64,000 bases of DNA from assembly GCF_029542085.1 (NCBI RefSeq), contig NZ_CP107036.1, positions 1,488,001 through 1,552,000 on the forward strand, written 5' to 3'. Positions 17,181 to 26,893 of this stretch are shown here, in pieces. Both the position numbers and the translations under genes were made by a program. The notes under the pieces were generated by a model. It searched no databases, was not told the DNA's origin, and was given only the letters and a program-made list of their open reading frames with translations. Within the stretch, counting starts at the first letter, position 1; the number at the start of each line of letters is the position of its first letter. Source of the DNA: Sphingobacterium sp. ML3W (GTDB lineage Bacteria > Bacteroidota > Bacteroidia > Sphingobacteriales > Sphingobacteriaceae).

Positions 17181-18038
17181 TTACTGGTAGCTAGAAGTCG
17201 ATTCATATAATTCCTCTCTAAGCATCTTTGGAGACATGCCACTATTGATCTTCATGAAAGTTGAAAATGCACCCAAGGTTGGAAAGCCAAGTGTATAACT
17301 TATCTCCTTTATACTCAAAGCTGAGCCTAATAATAGACGCTGTCCTTCTAACGACACTCTTTTTGTAATTAAATCTTTCGGCGTTTTATTGAGCTTCCTT
17401 CTCACTAAAACAGAAAGATAATCTGGCGCAATACCTAATGACTTCGCATAAAATGCGACCGTTTTCTCCTCCCGGAAATGGATTTCCAATAACTTCAAAA
17501 ATTTCGATACAATCCACGATGCGCGATCTCCCGAATGAATATCGTTGTCCAGTTCATTCTCAATAAGATCACCGATCAAGGTTAAAACCAGCTGCACGCG
17601 TAAACTAACAATATGGTGAGTTACTTTTCCTATATCCTGACCAATCATTGTCAATTCAAAAAAGACTTTCTCTGCGATATCCTTAGGCATATCTATAACA
17701 GGACAATTATTAAGGTACAAAGTGGTAAAGACCGATTTAATTAATCGCGTTTCCACGAAATTTTTGGAAAGAATTAGCTTATGCCCTTTGCTTTCTGCCT
17801 CTGTTTTCCACGAATGGATCTGACCGGGGAATGATATGTGTACTTGGTTGTCTTTATCTTCGTATTCCACTAAATCTATTGAATGCCATCCGCGACATTC
17901 TTCAAAAAAAAGAAACACATAAGAATCCGGTGCCCAAAAATTGGAGTTTTCACTTGCTCCCAAAAGCGGGAGATATGTAATATCATCCTTAACACTGGAT
18001 TCCCAATCAAGATCTTTCGTTATTTGTTTATCTTTCAT
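17181..18038 (-). CDS. AraC-family transcriptional regulator
   Basis: A 285-aa regulator with an N-terminal half that includes HISFPGQIHSW, typical of the cupin-like sensor of Bacteroidota AraC proteins, and a C-terminal DNA-binding domain: first HTH in VAFYAKSLGIAPDYLSVLV, second in IKEISYTLGFPTLGAFSTFM, with the signature SGMSPKMLREE. It lies downstream of the fimbrillin-like operon on the same strand, separated by about 480 bases that contain a promoter-like palindrome at 18252-18279. The same promoter motif precedes the fimbrillin operon and the other AraC gene, so the three may be coregulated. Confidence 0.85.
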   Translation of the reverse strand: MKDKQITKDLDWESSVKDDITYLPLLGASENSNFWAPDSYVFLFFEECRGWHSIDLVEYEDKDNQVHISFPGQIHSWKTEAESKGHKLILSKNFVETRLIKSVFTTLYLNNCPVIDMPKDIAEKVFFELTMIGQDIGKVTHHIVSLRVQLVLTLIGDLIENELDNDIHSGDRASWIVSKFLKLLEIHFREEKTVAFYAKSLGIAPDYLSVLVRRKLNKTPKDLITKRVSLEGQRLLLGSALSIKEISYTLGFPTLGAFSTFMKINSGMSPKMLREELYESTSSYQ

Positions 18039-18251
18039 TAATTACTTGATAACTTGATATAAATACTGTTTAGTTAAACATTGCACCATTATATTTATAA
18101 TATGTGACTTCAAAATAGATTTCTCCAAATGATGGTAAAATCTGCCGGATAGTTTTTGAAGGATGGGAATTAATCTTTGAATATGCGCAACGTCAAGTAA
18201 AAAAATATAGTTTAGGAGCTTTTTCATATAAGTATTTGTAAGTATGCAAGA

Positions 18252-18279
18252 CAAAGCTATCAATATATAATATTGATAG
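18252..18279 (-). promoter_or_regulatory. -7 box (TAGCTTTG) overlapping a 23-bp palindrome
   Basis: On the minus strand, TAGCTTTG at 18252-18259 fits the Bacteroidota -7 consensus TAnnTTTG. It overlaps a perfect 10-bp inverted repeat with a 3-base centre (18257-18266 and 18270-18279). The extended sequence TATATTGATAGCTTTG recurs, with one or two changes, upstream of the fimbrillin operon and the AraC gene at 20785. The resulting leader to the AraC start at 18038 would be about 200 bases. Confidence 0.55.
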
Positions 18280-18456
18280 TTAATCTTTTATGTTATATAT
18301 ATTGTGTTTTCTATTATATATTTCACAAATTAGATGGGTTAATTCCCTACCAATTTCAGCTCCACGAGCCTAACGGACACAAAAAAATTATAATTCTTGC
18401 TAATAGCAATAAAATTAAAAGTCCAGTAGGAATTTTGGGTTCCATTGAACATGAAA

Positions 18457-18496
18457 AATCCCCTACACCATGATCAGAATATGGAAATAGGGGATT
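18457..18496 (-). terminator. hairpin after fimbrillin-like gene
   Basis: Eight-bp stem (18457-18464 with 18489-18496) rich in G:C, 22 bases beyond the minus-strand stop at 18519; the minus strand then runs into TTTTTCATG, giving a short T-run. Confidence 0.55.
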
Positions 18497-18518
18497 AGCT
18501 GTTAAAAGTTACAAAGAT

Positions 18519-20276
18519 TTAGTTATTGACAACATTCCGTACACAGCGGATCGTAACTCCTCTGTTATATGCAACCTCCTGTACCGAAGTGTTTCCAAAG
18601 GATCCATTGTTTATTTCAGCATAGAGTGACGAGCTTGTATTATTGCTTGTATATCTATTACTTCTATACAATAAGATACCCGTGCCTGAAGCACTTCCCG
18701 AAGGTTGTTGTTGCACATTTCCATTAGCGTCACGAATACCATAATAGGAAAGTACCAACTGATTATCAGGGTATGCCGAGTTTGCCGGTTGTGACGTTTG
18801 CCATGTCATGCTGTGTCTATATCCATCAGACACCCGTGTAGTAGATGTCGAGCGATTTCCATTCTGCGATAATTCTGTGATCTCGTGTGGACTATTTAGC
18901 TCCTGTGGCAATCTCCAAGTTCCTTCTGGATAAACACGTCTACACTCATCAACAGTCTGATAATCTGTCCCTTTAGGTGTAGCAGTTCCGAAATTCCAGA
19001 ATTCAGTATTGACATTAGCATATGCATACTGGTTATTTGGTCTGAAACGATAAGCATCTGATTTACCTTGAGTATAACTAGAACCATAAAGCTTATTTGC
19101 ATCATAGATCAAGTTTGTCCTAGCCCACAAAAGACCTTTCACATTTACACCCGACTCAATCAATCTTACATTGGTTTTCGATAATGTACCTTTTGTCAAT
19201 GATAAAGAAGAACTGTGGCTGATCGGCACAATTGTATTTGACGAGAAGTTTCTTGAAGTATTGTCATCAAGCGTGATGCTCAATGCATTTAATTTTACCT
19301 TCAGGTTATTCGCCGCAACAGTAGTAGATGTATTTGCTGTATAAAAACGGGCAACCTTTTCAGCATCTCCCCAGCGGCTATCAACAACAGTCATCTCTGA
19401 ACCTTTAACGGGATCAGCATCCTTGAAGTTAGAAAAACTAGCATCATAAATATTAAAGTCACCAGTCTGGATAATATTGGTAAAAGTAGAACCCGAACCT
19501 GACCCAACAGAAAATGTAGAATTGCCTGTTATTTTGCCAAAAATACCTCGGGTGTTAACAGTAACATCAATAGCGGACATCTGTCTTAAGAAAAGAATAT
19601 CCAAATAGTTTTGATCCTCCTGTGTTGTGATTTCACCGGAAGCAAACATAAAATCTTTGTTTGCTAAATCCGTACTGGAAATCTTGCCCGAAGCATCAAT
19701 ATCGGGAGCCGTGTTCGTATCATTGATCGAAATCGCGTACCATTTATATTTTTGGTTTGCAGCAACTTCCAGCTCTGGATCTTGTCCAGGAGTTAAAACA
19801 CCATTGTATATAGGCGTTGAACTTCCATCCTTAATAAAGATCAAACGGAATTTTTTGTTTCCATTCATGGCGACATCTGCCGCACGCTTTGTTGGTGCAC
19901 TTTTTGTCGATGCCTTCGATTGACCAGCTGAACCATCCTGACTGACTGCATTTGTCTGCATATCAACCATATAATCAAATTCATGAGACGATTGAATAGG
20001 AAGTTGAGCCTCGACTTTAGCATTCAATGCCGTTGATATTTGACTATTCCCAGCTGCCCTTGCACTAGCCAACAACTTATCAGAAACTCCCCCCTCTCCT
20101 GCAGAATTTACAGTGATCGTATTTTCACCATCTAAAAAATGTACAGCTCTGATAGCTATCTTGTGCTCTCCAGATGGAACATTAATATTATCTTTTTGCG
20201 ATGAACATGACAGTGCTACCAAAGAGACCATGCCCAACATAATTGAACGATTCAATTTATTGTGATATTTTATCAT
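18519..20276 (-). CDS. fimbrillin-like surface lipoprotein
   Basis: A 585-aa predicted surface lipoprotein resembling the fimbrillin (FimA/Mfa) superfamily. The ATG at 20276 gives a signal peptide with lipobox VALSC; the longer frame runs into the small gene upstream and is rejected. After the lipobox come a Ser/Thr-rich region and a beta-rich body with WYAISINDT and FLRQMSAIDVTV, the latter typical of fimbrillin N-terminal domains. The C-terminal 170 residues contain GLLWARTNLIYD and YPEGTWRLPQ, a block found at the end of many fimbrillin-like lipoproteins. It forms an operon with the 60-aa gene 16 bases upstream. Function in adhesion is inferred from the family. Confidence 0.75.
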   Translation of the reverse strand: MIKYHNKLNRSIMLGMVSLVALSCSSQKDNINVPSGEHKIAIRAVHFLDGENTITVNSAGEGGVSDKLLASARAAGNSQISTALNAKVEAQLPIQSSHEFDYMVDMQTNAVSQDGSAGQSKASTKSAPTKRAADVAMNGNKKFRLIFIKDGSSTPIYNGVLTPGQDPELEVAANQKYKWYAISINDTNTAPDIDASGKISSTDLANKDFMFASGEITTQEDQNYLDILFLRQMSAIDVTVNTRGIFGKITGNSTFSVGSGSGSTFTNIIQTGDFNIYDASFSNFKDADPVKGSEMTVVDSRWGDAEKVARFYTANTSTTVAANNLKVKLNALSITLDDNTSRNFSSNTIVPISHSSSLSLTKGTLSKTNVRLIESGVNVKGLLWARTNLIYDANKLYGSSYTQGKSDAYRFRPNNQYAYANVNTEFWNFGTATPKGTDYQTVDECRRVYPEGTWRLPQELNSPHEITELSQNGNRSTSTTRVSDGYRHSMTWQTSQPANSAYPDNQLVLSYYGIRDANGNVQQQPSGSASGTGILLYRSNRYTSNNTSSSLYAEINNGSFGNTSVQEVAYNRGVTIRCVRNVVNN

Positions 20277-20292
20277 TTTTTTAATTTTATTA

Positions 20293-20475
20293 TTAAATGT
20301 CAAAGTCTTTACCGTTAGACCATCCAGAATTAAATTCTCTTTCATTGGGCACATCATCAGTCTTACCAGTGTTGATGTTTGCAGATCCAGCAGCAATTCC
20401 TTGCTCCAATTCTACAAGCTCTGTTGTAAGTCGGGGCGAGACATACTTCAATCTTTTTTTGATTTCTTTTTCCAT
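20293..20475 (-). CDS. small EQGIAAGSA-type protein upstream of fimbrillin
   Basis: A 60-aa hydrophilic protein starting MEKEIKKRLKYVSPRLTTE, with a central VELEQGIAAGSA motif and an acidic, Asn/Gly-rich end. Similar short proteins with a basic start, a Pro, then an E-x-GIAAGS motif accompany fimbrillin-like lipoproteins in sphingobacteria and their relatives, as far as I recall. The central motif resembles the double-Gly leader junction of exported peptides, but that is speculation. A good -7 box lies 46 bases upstream, making this the first gene of the fimbrillin operon. Confidence 0.7.
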   Translation of the reverse strand: MEKEIKKRLKYVSPRLTTELVELEQGIAAGSANINTGKTDDVPNEREFNSGWSNGKDFDI

Positions 20476-20520
20476 AATCTTTTTTTAAATTATTTAATTA
20501 TTTGTCATTTATAACAAGGG

Positions 20521-20536
20521 CAAAGCTACCAATATA
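20521..20536 (-). promoter_or_regulatory. promoter of fimbrillin operon (TATATTGGTAGCTTTG)
   Basis: On the minus strand the -7 box TAGCTTTG (20521-20528) is preceded by TATATTGG, giving a 16-base match to the motifs at 18252 and 21649. It would place the transcription start near 20515, about 40 bases before the 60-aa gene. Confidence 0.6.
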
Positions 20537-20784
20537 AACACCTTGACTGTTAGTGTTTTATGTTTTGGAAATCATGATATTAGTTATAAAAATCCGAAAT
20601 AACTTAATATTTGAGTGTACATCATGCTTCTGGTATCTCATACGAAGACGCTCATATCCTGCTTCATAGAAATTATCTTGTCAGCAAAAGCAACCTGAAT
20701 TCCCTAAAAATTAGGGTAGTGAAGATGTATGAAGAAGAATTATTAAAATGGATTACGGGAAGGTATAGGGCTTCCAATTTATAA

Positions 20785-21579
20785 TCATAGGTTTGATCGA
20801 AATGCTCCAGGCGTCATGCCCGTATATCTCCTAAAAAAAAACGTAAAATGGGAAAAAGATTTGAAGCCCAGCTCAAAAGATATCTCCTTAATCGTATAAG
20901 TTGAGCGGCCTAATAATTTTTTGGCTTCTGAAATAATTTTTTGGTAAATAACATCCAATGGTGATACCTGATATTGTTTTCTGCAGATCGTACCCAAATA
21001 ATTGGGAGTAATACATAATTTTCCTGCATAAAATGCTACCCGCTTCTCCATTTTGTAATTCTGCTCTACAAGTGTGAGAAAACGAAAGCCTATATCATTT
21101 TGAACGGATTGTCCCGAAAGGCCGTACTTCTCCTTCAAAAATAGATTTATCATTAACGCCATTAACCTCGCCCGGGCATCAATAATCTCCGGAAATATTA
21201 CTTCCGAGGTGATTTCGCTCCGGATCGCATTAAAATCCGCACTTAATTTATGATATATTTCATCGTTAAGTAGTATTGTTTCGCAATGATGAAGAAAGGA
21301 AAAGTTCTGTTTCAGCTTAGAAAATCCCCAAAGAACTGAATCATCTAGAATCAAGGTACGACCAGACGCCCCTGCTGGCAAATTCCACTTATATTCCCTG
21401 GATGGATAATAGATAAATAACTGTTTTGAAGTCAGTGCATAAATTTTATTCTCCGCAATACATTCACCATGACTGCAAATATCAATGATAACAATTGCCA
21501 AAGAGCTATCCGAAAAGCAACTAAACTCCTTAGCGTAAATTACCTCTTGATATATGACATTAATTTTTTGATTATCCAA
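20785..21579 (-). CDS. AraC-family transcriptional regulator, paralog of 3112-3957
   Basis: A 264-aa regulator close to the one at 3112-3957 across its whole length: INVIYQE, ICSHGECI, SKQLFIYYPS, LPAGASGRTLILDDS and FPEIIDARARLMALMINL all have counterparts. The C-terminal DNA-binding domain has VAFYAGKLCITPNYLGTICRK and IKEISFELGFKSFSHFTFFF, ending in TGMTPGAFRSN. The second recognition helix is almost identical in the two paralogs, so they may bind similar sites. It lies upstream of the fimbrillin operon in the same direction and has its own promoter-like motif, which it shares with that operon. Confidence 0.85.
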   Translation of the reverse strand: MDNQKINVIYQEVIYAKEFSCFSDSSLAIVIIDICSHGECIAENKIYALTSKQLFIYYPSREYKWNLPAGASGRTLILDDSVLWGFSKLKQNFSFLHHCETILLNDEIYHKLSADFNAIRSEITSEVIFPEIIDARARLMALMINLFLKEKYGLSGQSVQNDIGFRFLTLVEQNYKMEKRVAFYAGKLCITPNYLGTICRKQYQVSPLDVIYQKIISEAKKLLGRSTYTIKEISFELGFKSFSHFTFFFRRYTGMTPGAFRSNL

Positions 21580-21648
21580 TTTCTAGCTCTAGCTCCATAT
21601 TGTTGCCCGCTCAGATTCATAATAAATCTTTGCAAGCTATTTATCGCC

Positions 21649-21664
21649 AAAACTATCAATATAA
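21649..21664 (-). promoter_or_regulatory. promoter of AraC gene (TATATTGATAGTTTTG)
   Basis: Minus-strand -7 box TAGTTTTG at 21649-21656 preceded by TATATTGA, matching the motifs at 18252 and 20521 at nearly every position. Predicted start of transcription about 60 bases before the AraC start at 21579. Confidence 0.55.
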
Positions 21665-21812
21665 CCTTATTGAGTGGTAGCCTAAATTGTTATCTAAATT
21701 TTTACTTTAGTTATCAAAATCCGTAAAATTCAGTGTTTTATAAGATATTTTTAGATATACCTTTTTTGTAAGATATATTTAAACGCCCAGTTGGCAAACA
21801 CTTCCTAAAATT

Positions 21813-21839
21813 GCAAAGAGCTACATGACGTAGCTCTTT
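21813..21839 (-). terminator. hairpin after SMI1/KNR4-type gene
   Basis: Perfect 11-bp stem (21813-21823 with 21829-21839) with a 5-nt loop, 135 bases past the minus-strand stop at 21974. The rest of the 394-base gap between 21580 and 21973 shows only the AraC promoter. Confidence 0.6.
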
Positions 21840-21973
21840 GTCTAATAAATACGCAATAACCTCCCCCTATTTTGCGAGGTTTCCAATTCCCCGCAAAGAA
21901 AATATTGAATATTAAGCCACCGGTTTCATTTAATTGTTTATCAAAAAAAAATGATGACTACTCAGCGGAAATT

Positions 21974-22564
21974 TTACATGTATTGCCAATACTGACTATT
22001 CGGATTTAGGTTTGAAGCTATGCTATAGTGCGCATCGCTATCAACTTCTAGGCAGTCATTAACCAGCCAGAAGGCTTTCTTTTGATAACAGGCAATAACC
22101 GTGGTTATCAGATTCACCAATGAATCATATATTGGGATCGGCGTTCCGGTTCCCAGCAACGACGGGGAATACAAACATATCGTTTTATAAGCAGCGTTAT
22201 CTTCATCCAGATTTATAAGTAAAATATTTTCATTTCCATCTGAAAACAATGGGAAATAATCCGGTTCAAACAGCTGTTTAGTGATCGCATGCGAATTATA
22301 CACCCCCACAGCTTCCATTATACTGAACGGAATACCATCAGGAAAAATAAGCAATTGCTCAACTGATGATATACCCATATGACTAACGCCATTTTTCCAT
22401 GTAAATAGATCATAGACCTCTTCACAAAAATCAACTCGATTCGCAGATGCTATTTTATCAATTTCTTCCTTAGCAATCCCTGTAGTTAATCGCTTAAACA
22501 AGGAAGGATGTATTTCCTCCAATACTTCCTCAAGGGTCTTGAGTAAATTTGTATCTAGTATCAT
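21974..22564 (-). CDS. SMI1/KNR4-family protein
   Basis: A 196-aa soluble protein of the SMI1/KNR4 (SUKH) superfamily, whose bacterial members are often immunity proteins against polymorphic toxins. Visible features are an N-terminal helical stretch with HPSLFKRLTTGIAKEEID, then the family core CEEVYDLFTWKNGVS and FPLFSDGNENILLINLDED. No toxin gene is adjacent; the next gene downstream on this strand is the AraC regulator. It may be an orphan immunity gene or a housekeeping SUKH protein. Confidence 0.7.
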   Translation of the reverse strand: MILDTNLLKTLEEVLEEIHPSLFKRLTTGIAKEEIDKIASANRVDFCEEVYDLFTWKNGVSHMGISSVEQLLIFPDGIPFSIMEAVGVYNSHAITKQLFEPDYFPLFSDGNENILLINLDEDNAAYKTICLYSPSLLGTGTPIPIYDSLVNLITTVIACYQKKAFWLVNDCLEVDSDAHYSIASNLNPNSQYWQYM

Positions 22565-22643
22565 AGTATTTCCTTTATTTTTGTGTAATCAATATATCCA
22601 TATCACCTATCAAATTATATGATCTTGAGTAGGTTTCTAAAAT

Positions 22644-23030
22644 TTATTCTAATCTTTTCAACCTAAACAACAACTGTTGTACGCTCTCCTGAATATCATC
22701 GACAATTGATTGCGAAAAAGATTCGGGAAATAACTTTTTTCTTCTGAGCTCTACGTCTTTATAAAAGTTTTCAATATATAATACGTAATCTTTTGGCCTT
22801 TCTGTTTTAGGTATGGTAATTTCCAGATTACCCTCCAGTGCAAAAGAGGTCTCAACAAGCCTGTCTGTTGCTTCAATCAGGGATTCTATAGCCTGATCCA
22901 GTGATATATGCGCCTCGTAACTTCCTTTACCGGTAATCGACCAATGAATTAATTTCAATGCATTCCGAAATGAAATTAAATCGCCTAGAAATAAAGAAGT
23001 TCCCTCTTTGTTTGATTTCAAGTTTGCCAT
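22644..23030 (-). CDS. ferritin/Dps-like helical-bundle protein, unknown
   Basis: A 128-aa, mostly helical, charged protein. The segment LKLIHWSITGKGSYEAHISLD followed by an acidic helix recalls the HW...H..LD..... pattern of Dps and related four-helix bundles, but the remaining metal ligands are not obvious and the protein is shorter than Dps (about 155 aa). I recall a small family of this type (DUF5856) without being able to confirm it. It stands between the SMI1-type gene and dnaK, all on the minus strand. Function unknown. Confidence 0.55.
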   Translation of the reverse strand: MANLKSNKEGTSLFLGDLISFRNALKLIHWSITGKGSYEAHISLDQAIESLIEATDRLVETSFALEGNLEITIPKTERPKDYVLYIENFYKDVELRRKKLFPESFSQSIVDDIQESVQQLLFRLKRLE

Positions 23031-23144
23031 TCTAATATTTTTAAAAGTTGGTTATTATTTGCTGATTTGCTATTTTGGAATAACCTTCACCCTGGGATCT
23101 AAAACCGATGATGAAGGTTATTTAAAATAAATAATTGATCGTCC

Positions 23145-25025
23145 CTATACCTCTTCGTATGGTACATCTGTAACATCGTCGTCAGAACTGTTCTGTACCT
23201 CAGCTCCTGCAGAGGTTTGTTGCGATCCTTTACCGTACATATCTTCGCTAGCGCTATTCCACGCCATGCTAAGATCAGCAGAGGCTTTTTCTATTCCAGC
23301 AATATCCCCTTCATCCTGTGCATATTTTAACGCTGAAATTGCTCCTTCAATTGCCTTTTTGTTTTCATCGGAAATCTTATCTCCATATTCCCGTAATTGC
23401 TTTTCCGACTGAAACAAAAGCCCATCAGCATGATTGAGGGCTTCTACTTTTTCCTTTGCGGCTTTGTCTGCAACCTCATTAGCTTTGGCATCAGCTTTCA
23501 TTTTTTCGACCTCTTCTTTACTCAAACCACTCCCTGCTTCTATCCTGATGGTCTGCTCTTTACCCGTACCCTTATCTTTAGCACTCACATTCAAAATACC
23601 ATTCGCATCTATATCAAATGTTACTTCAATCTGCGGTATACCTCTAGGCGCAGGCGGTAAACCATCCAAATTGAAGATTCCCAAACTCTTATTGTCTTTT
23701 GCCATAGAACGGTCTCCCTGTAAAACATGCACCTGTACACCGGGTTGGTTGTCAGAGGCCGTCGAAAATACTTCAGATTTCTTAGCTGGAATAGTCGTAT
23801 TCGCAGGAATAAGCGTTGTTGCTACTCCACCCATGGTTTCGATTCCCAAGGCAAGTGGTGTTACATCCAAAAGGACAACACCCTTAACATCTCCACTTAA
23901 TATAGCACCTTGAATAGCCGCTCCAATCGCAACCACCTCATCAGGATTGACTCCTTTATTAGGCTTTTTTCCAAAGAACTTTTCTACAATCTCCTGAACC
24001 TTTGGAATACGGGTACTTCCACCAACAAGGATAACCTCATCTATATCCTTGGGCGTTAATCCTGCATCTTTCAAAGCGGTCTCACAAGGTTTTAGACAAC
24101 GTTCAAATAGTGATTCCGTTATTGACTCAAATTTTGCCCGCGTTAGCTTTTTCACCAAATGTTTCGGTACCCCATCAACTGCAGTGACATAAGGTAGATT
24201 GATTTCTGTAGAACTCGATGCAGATAATTCTATTTTGGCTTTCTCTACCGCTTCTTTTAGACGTTGTAGCGCCATCGGGTCTTTACGCAGATCAATGTTT
24301 TCATCTTTCTTAAACTCATCCGCTAACCAATCTACCACAAGCCTGTCAAAATCATCTCCCCCCAGATGTGTGTCACCATTGGTTGATTTTACCTCAAATA
24401 CACCATCGCCCAATTCCAACAATGAAATATCGAAAGTTCCCCCACCAAGGTCGAAAACAGCGATTTTATGCGCTTTATCACTCTTATCCAAACCATAAGC
24501 AAGTGCAGCTGCCGTCGGCTCATTCACAATACGGCTTACTTTTAGTCCCGCGATTTCCCCGGCCTCTTTCGTTGCCTGACGTTGCGCATCGTTAAAATAA
24601 GCGGGTACTGTAATTACAGCTTCAGTGACTGATTGCCCAATATAATCTTCAGCTATTTTTTTTATTTTTTGAAGAAGTATAGCAGAAATTTCCTGTGGTG
24701 TGTATTGACGTCCCTCAATATCTATCCGAACAGTATCATTATTACCACGCACAACCTTATAGCTAACATGTGAAATTTCCCCCTGAACCTCATCAAACTT
24801 ACGTCCCATGAAACGTTTTACGGAGGAAATCGTATTCTGAGGATTAGTAATAGCTTGTCGCTTTGCTGGATCTCCCACCCGGCGTTCCCCATCTTTTAGA
24901 AATGCCACAACAGATGGTGTCGTGCGATGCCCTTCATCATTAGCAATTACTGTAGGTTCATGTCCTTCCATTACTGCAACACAGCTATTGGTAGTACCTA
25001 AATCTATACCAATTATTTTTCCCAT
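23145..25025 (-). CDS. dnaK: chaperone DnaK (Hsp70)
   Basis: Full-length Hsp70 of 626 aa. The start [20 protein letters not shown], the phosphate loops [10 protein letters not shown] and [15 protein letters not shown], the linker [10 protein letters not shown] and a C-terminal PYEEV are all present. Slightly shorter than a typical DnaK (635-640 aa), with the loss in the low-complexity end before the final acidic motif. Divergent from a CbpA-type J protein and CbpM, which suggests a dedicated chaperone set; another housekeeping dnaK elsewhere in the genome is possible but cannot be seen. Confidence 0.95.
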   Translation of the reverse strand: MGKIIGIDLGTTNSCVAVMEGHEPTVIANDEGHRTTPSVVAFLKDGERRVGDPAKRQAITNPQNTISSVKRFMGRKFDEVQGEISHVSYKVVRGNNDTVRIDIEGRQYTPQEISAILLQKIKKIAEDYIGQSVTEAVITVPAYFNDAQRQATKEAGEIAGLKVSRIVNEPTAAALAYGLDKSDKAHKIAVFDLGGGTFDISLLELGDGVFEVKSTNGDTHLGGDDFDRLVVDWLADEFKKDENIDLRKDPMALQRLKEAVEKAKIELSASSSTEINLPYVTAVDGVPKHLVKKLTRAKFESITESLFERCLKPCETALKDAGLTPKDIDEVILVGGSTRIPKVQEIVEKFFGKKPNKGVNPDEVVAIGAAIQGAILSGDVKGVVLLDVTPLALGIETMGGVATTLIPANTTIPAKKSEVFSTASDNQPGVQVHVLQGDRSMAKDNKSLGIFNLDGLPPAPRGIPQIEVTFDIDANGILNVSAKDKGTGKEQTIRIEAGSGLSKEEVEKMKADAKANEVADKAAKEKVEALNHADGLLFQSEKQLREYGDKISDENKKAIEGAISALKYAQDEGDIAGIEKASADLSMAWNSASEDMYGKGSQQTSAGAEVQNSSDDDVTDVPYEEV

Positions 25026-25544
25026 AATTATTAATTTTTAAGTGAAATAATTTACCATGATTTTAATCTAGGTTGAATGTATTCCATCCCAGCGGTGATA
25101 AAACTCCCATCAAATGGTGTCCCGGGCGGAGTAGCATATGTAAAAGAAAACTGCAATAATGGTAATAACATTCCAAATCACACATTTCTTAAGTTCCATT
25201 CTACAATTTACAACCTTGCATTTGTTGAATATTCAAACAAACACTTCAATTACATTAAATAATTGTAATACAATATTAAATAATATGACCTTTAAGGCAA
25301 GATGCTTTTACTATCACAATTCGTGAAAATAATATTTCAGATTATCTATTCACCAAGTAAACCATAGGATAAAAGCTAGGGTATACTAAATTTGAAGTCA
25401 AAACAATCAAAATTTGAATCGAAAGAATAAATCTCAGTATGCACAAGCCTACTGAATTAAATAAATAGAAATTACAAGGAAATTCGCAATTATATCGACA
25501 AGAATTGAAATTAAATAGAGTAAAATTTATCAATAATATTATAA
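25026..25544. other. divergent promoter region between dnaK and cbpA-type gene
   Basis: About 519 AT-rich bases from which dnaK is read leftward and the J-protein operon rightward. I looked for a CIRCE-type inverted repeat and for TAnnTTTG boxes and saw neither with confidence. Short frames in this region have no recognisable content. Confidence 0.4.
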
Positions 25545-26480
25545 ATGGATTATATAGACTATTATAAAATTTTGGGCATTTCCAAAAATGCCTCGAACGA
25601 TGAAATAAAAAAAGCATATCGAAAACTCGCGCGAAAGCACCATCCTGACTTAAATCCAAACAATCCTGAAGCCGCAACCTTATTTCAGCAAATCAATGAG
25701 GCGAATGAGGTTCTGAGCGATCCAGAAAAAAGAAAGAAATATGATAAATATGGTAAGGACTGGAAACATGCCGATCAATTTGAACAAGCCAAAAGACAGC
25801 AAAAAAACACGGGTAACTACGCAAATGCTGGATCTGCAAGAAATGGCGGTAATCCATTTCAAGGAAACGATAGCTATTACTCATATGGAGGTTCGGACGA
25901 TGGTGACTTCTCTGACTTCTTTTCTTCAATGTTCGGTGGACAACGGACGGGTAATTCCAATCAAACGAAATTCAAAGGACAGGATATTCGCGCAAACTTA
26001 CAGGTAAATCTTTCCGAAGCATATACTACCCATAAACAAACTTTTTCGATCAATGGAAAAAATATACGTATTACCATTCCTGGAGGAATCGATAATGGCC
26101 AGGAAATTAGGCTAGCAGGTTACGGTTCTCCAGGAGCTAACGGAGGTCCCGCTGGTGACCTATATATTACCTTTGAAATTGTTAATAACACAGCATACAT
26201 CCGTAAGGGAAATGATCTGTACATTAATATGCCCCTAAATCTTTACAAAGCGATATTAGGAGGTGATGAAATGATATCTACCCTATCTGGTAACATTAAA
26301 CTAAAAATTGCTCCTGAAACTCAGAACAATACGAAGGTCCGGCTGAAAGGAAAAGGTTTCCCTTTATACAAAAAAACAGATGCTTTCGGAGACCTCTATA
26401 TTACTTGGCAAATCCAAATTCCGACAAAGCTTACAGCAAAGGAAAAAGAACTATTTGAACAACTTTCAAAAGAACGCTAA
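25545..26480 (+). CDS. CbpA/DnaJ-type J-domain cochaperone
   Basis: A 311-aa class B Hsp40. The J domain occupies residues 1-70 with the HPD motif in [10 protein letters not shown]; a Gly/Ser/Asn-rich linker with [11 protein letters not shown] follows; then two beta-barrel peptide-binding domains ([35 protein letters not shown]). There is no Cys-rich zinc domain, so it is CbpA-like and not DnaJ proper. It stimulates the ATPase of DnaK, encoded divergently 519 bases away, and is directly followed by cbpM, which in other bacteria modulates CbpA. Confidence 0.92.
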   Translation: MDYIDYYKILGISKNASNDEIKKAYRKLARKHHPDLNPNNPEAATLFQQINEANEVLSDPEKRKKYDKYGKDWKHADQFEQAKRQQKNTGNYANAGSARNGGNPFQGNDSYYSYGGSDDGDFSDFFSSMFGGQRTGNSNQTKFKGQDIRANLQVNLSEAYTTHKQTFSINGKNIRITIPGGIDNGQEIRLAGYGSPGANGGPAGDLYITFEIVNNTAYIRKGNDLYINMPLNLYKAILGGDEMISTLSGNIKLKIAPETQNNTKVRLKGKGFPLYKKTDAFGDLYITWQIQIPTKLTAKEKELFEQLSKER

Positions 26481-26483
26481 AAA

Positions 26484-26819
26484 ATGAATACGATGTCAAA
26501 ATTAAAATTTAAGAAAGTATCAATTGAAAAATGTAGTTTTCACTATAATATCGAAACCTCCTTTATCCAGGAATTGAATGAACGTGGCTTGATAAAACTT
26601 ACTTTCTTTCAAAAAAATCATTATTTGGATTACAAACAATTGACTGCACTTGAAAAATATATTCGTCTCTATTTCGATTTGAAAATAAATATGGAAGGAA
26701 TTGAAGCGATCAGTCATTTGCTCCTCCGTTTAGAAAAAATCGAAAATGAGAAAAAGCAGCTTAAAAATGAATTAACAGCGGTTTATAAAACCTTGGATCT
26801 TGATATAGAGCAATCTTAG
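26484..26819 (+). CDS. CbpM-like chaperone modulator
   Basis: A 111-aa protein of the CbpM (MerR-HTH-like) family that binds the J domain of CbpA and restrains it. The pattern is a short beta start, then FIQELNERGLIKLT, YLDYKQLTALEKYIRLYFDL and a long coiled-coil tail with KIENEKKQLKNEL. It starts 3 bases after the J-protein stop, so cotranslation is likely. An internal ATG (26493) is an alternative start. Confidence 0.85.
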   Translation: MNTMSKLKFKKVSIEKCSFHYNIETSFIQELNERGLIKLTFFQKNHYLDYKQLTALEKYIRLYFDLKINMEGIEAISHLLLRLEKIENEKKQLKNELTAVYKTLDLDIEQS

Positions 26820-26893
26820 CTCCTATTATTTTTTCACAAAGTTCCAATGAAGAATTTCCATTTACAAACAACAAACTTTTTAAAAATATTCCA

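Noticed and set aside
18042..18263. 73-codon minus-strand frame upstream of AraC gene
   Set aside because: Its start lies inside the predicted promoter; more likely an untranslated leader.
18273..18473. 66-codon plus-strand frame
   Set aside because: Overlaps a terminator hairpin and a palindrome; composition not protein-like.
22644..23030. Calling the 128-aa protein a true Dps
   Set aside because: Too short and the ferroxidase ligands are not identifiable.
25026..25544. CIRCE-type operator near dnaK
   Set aside because: No match to the TTAGCACTC-N9-GAGTGCTAA inverted repeat was seen.
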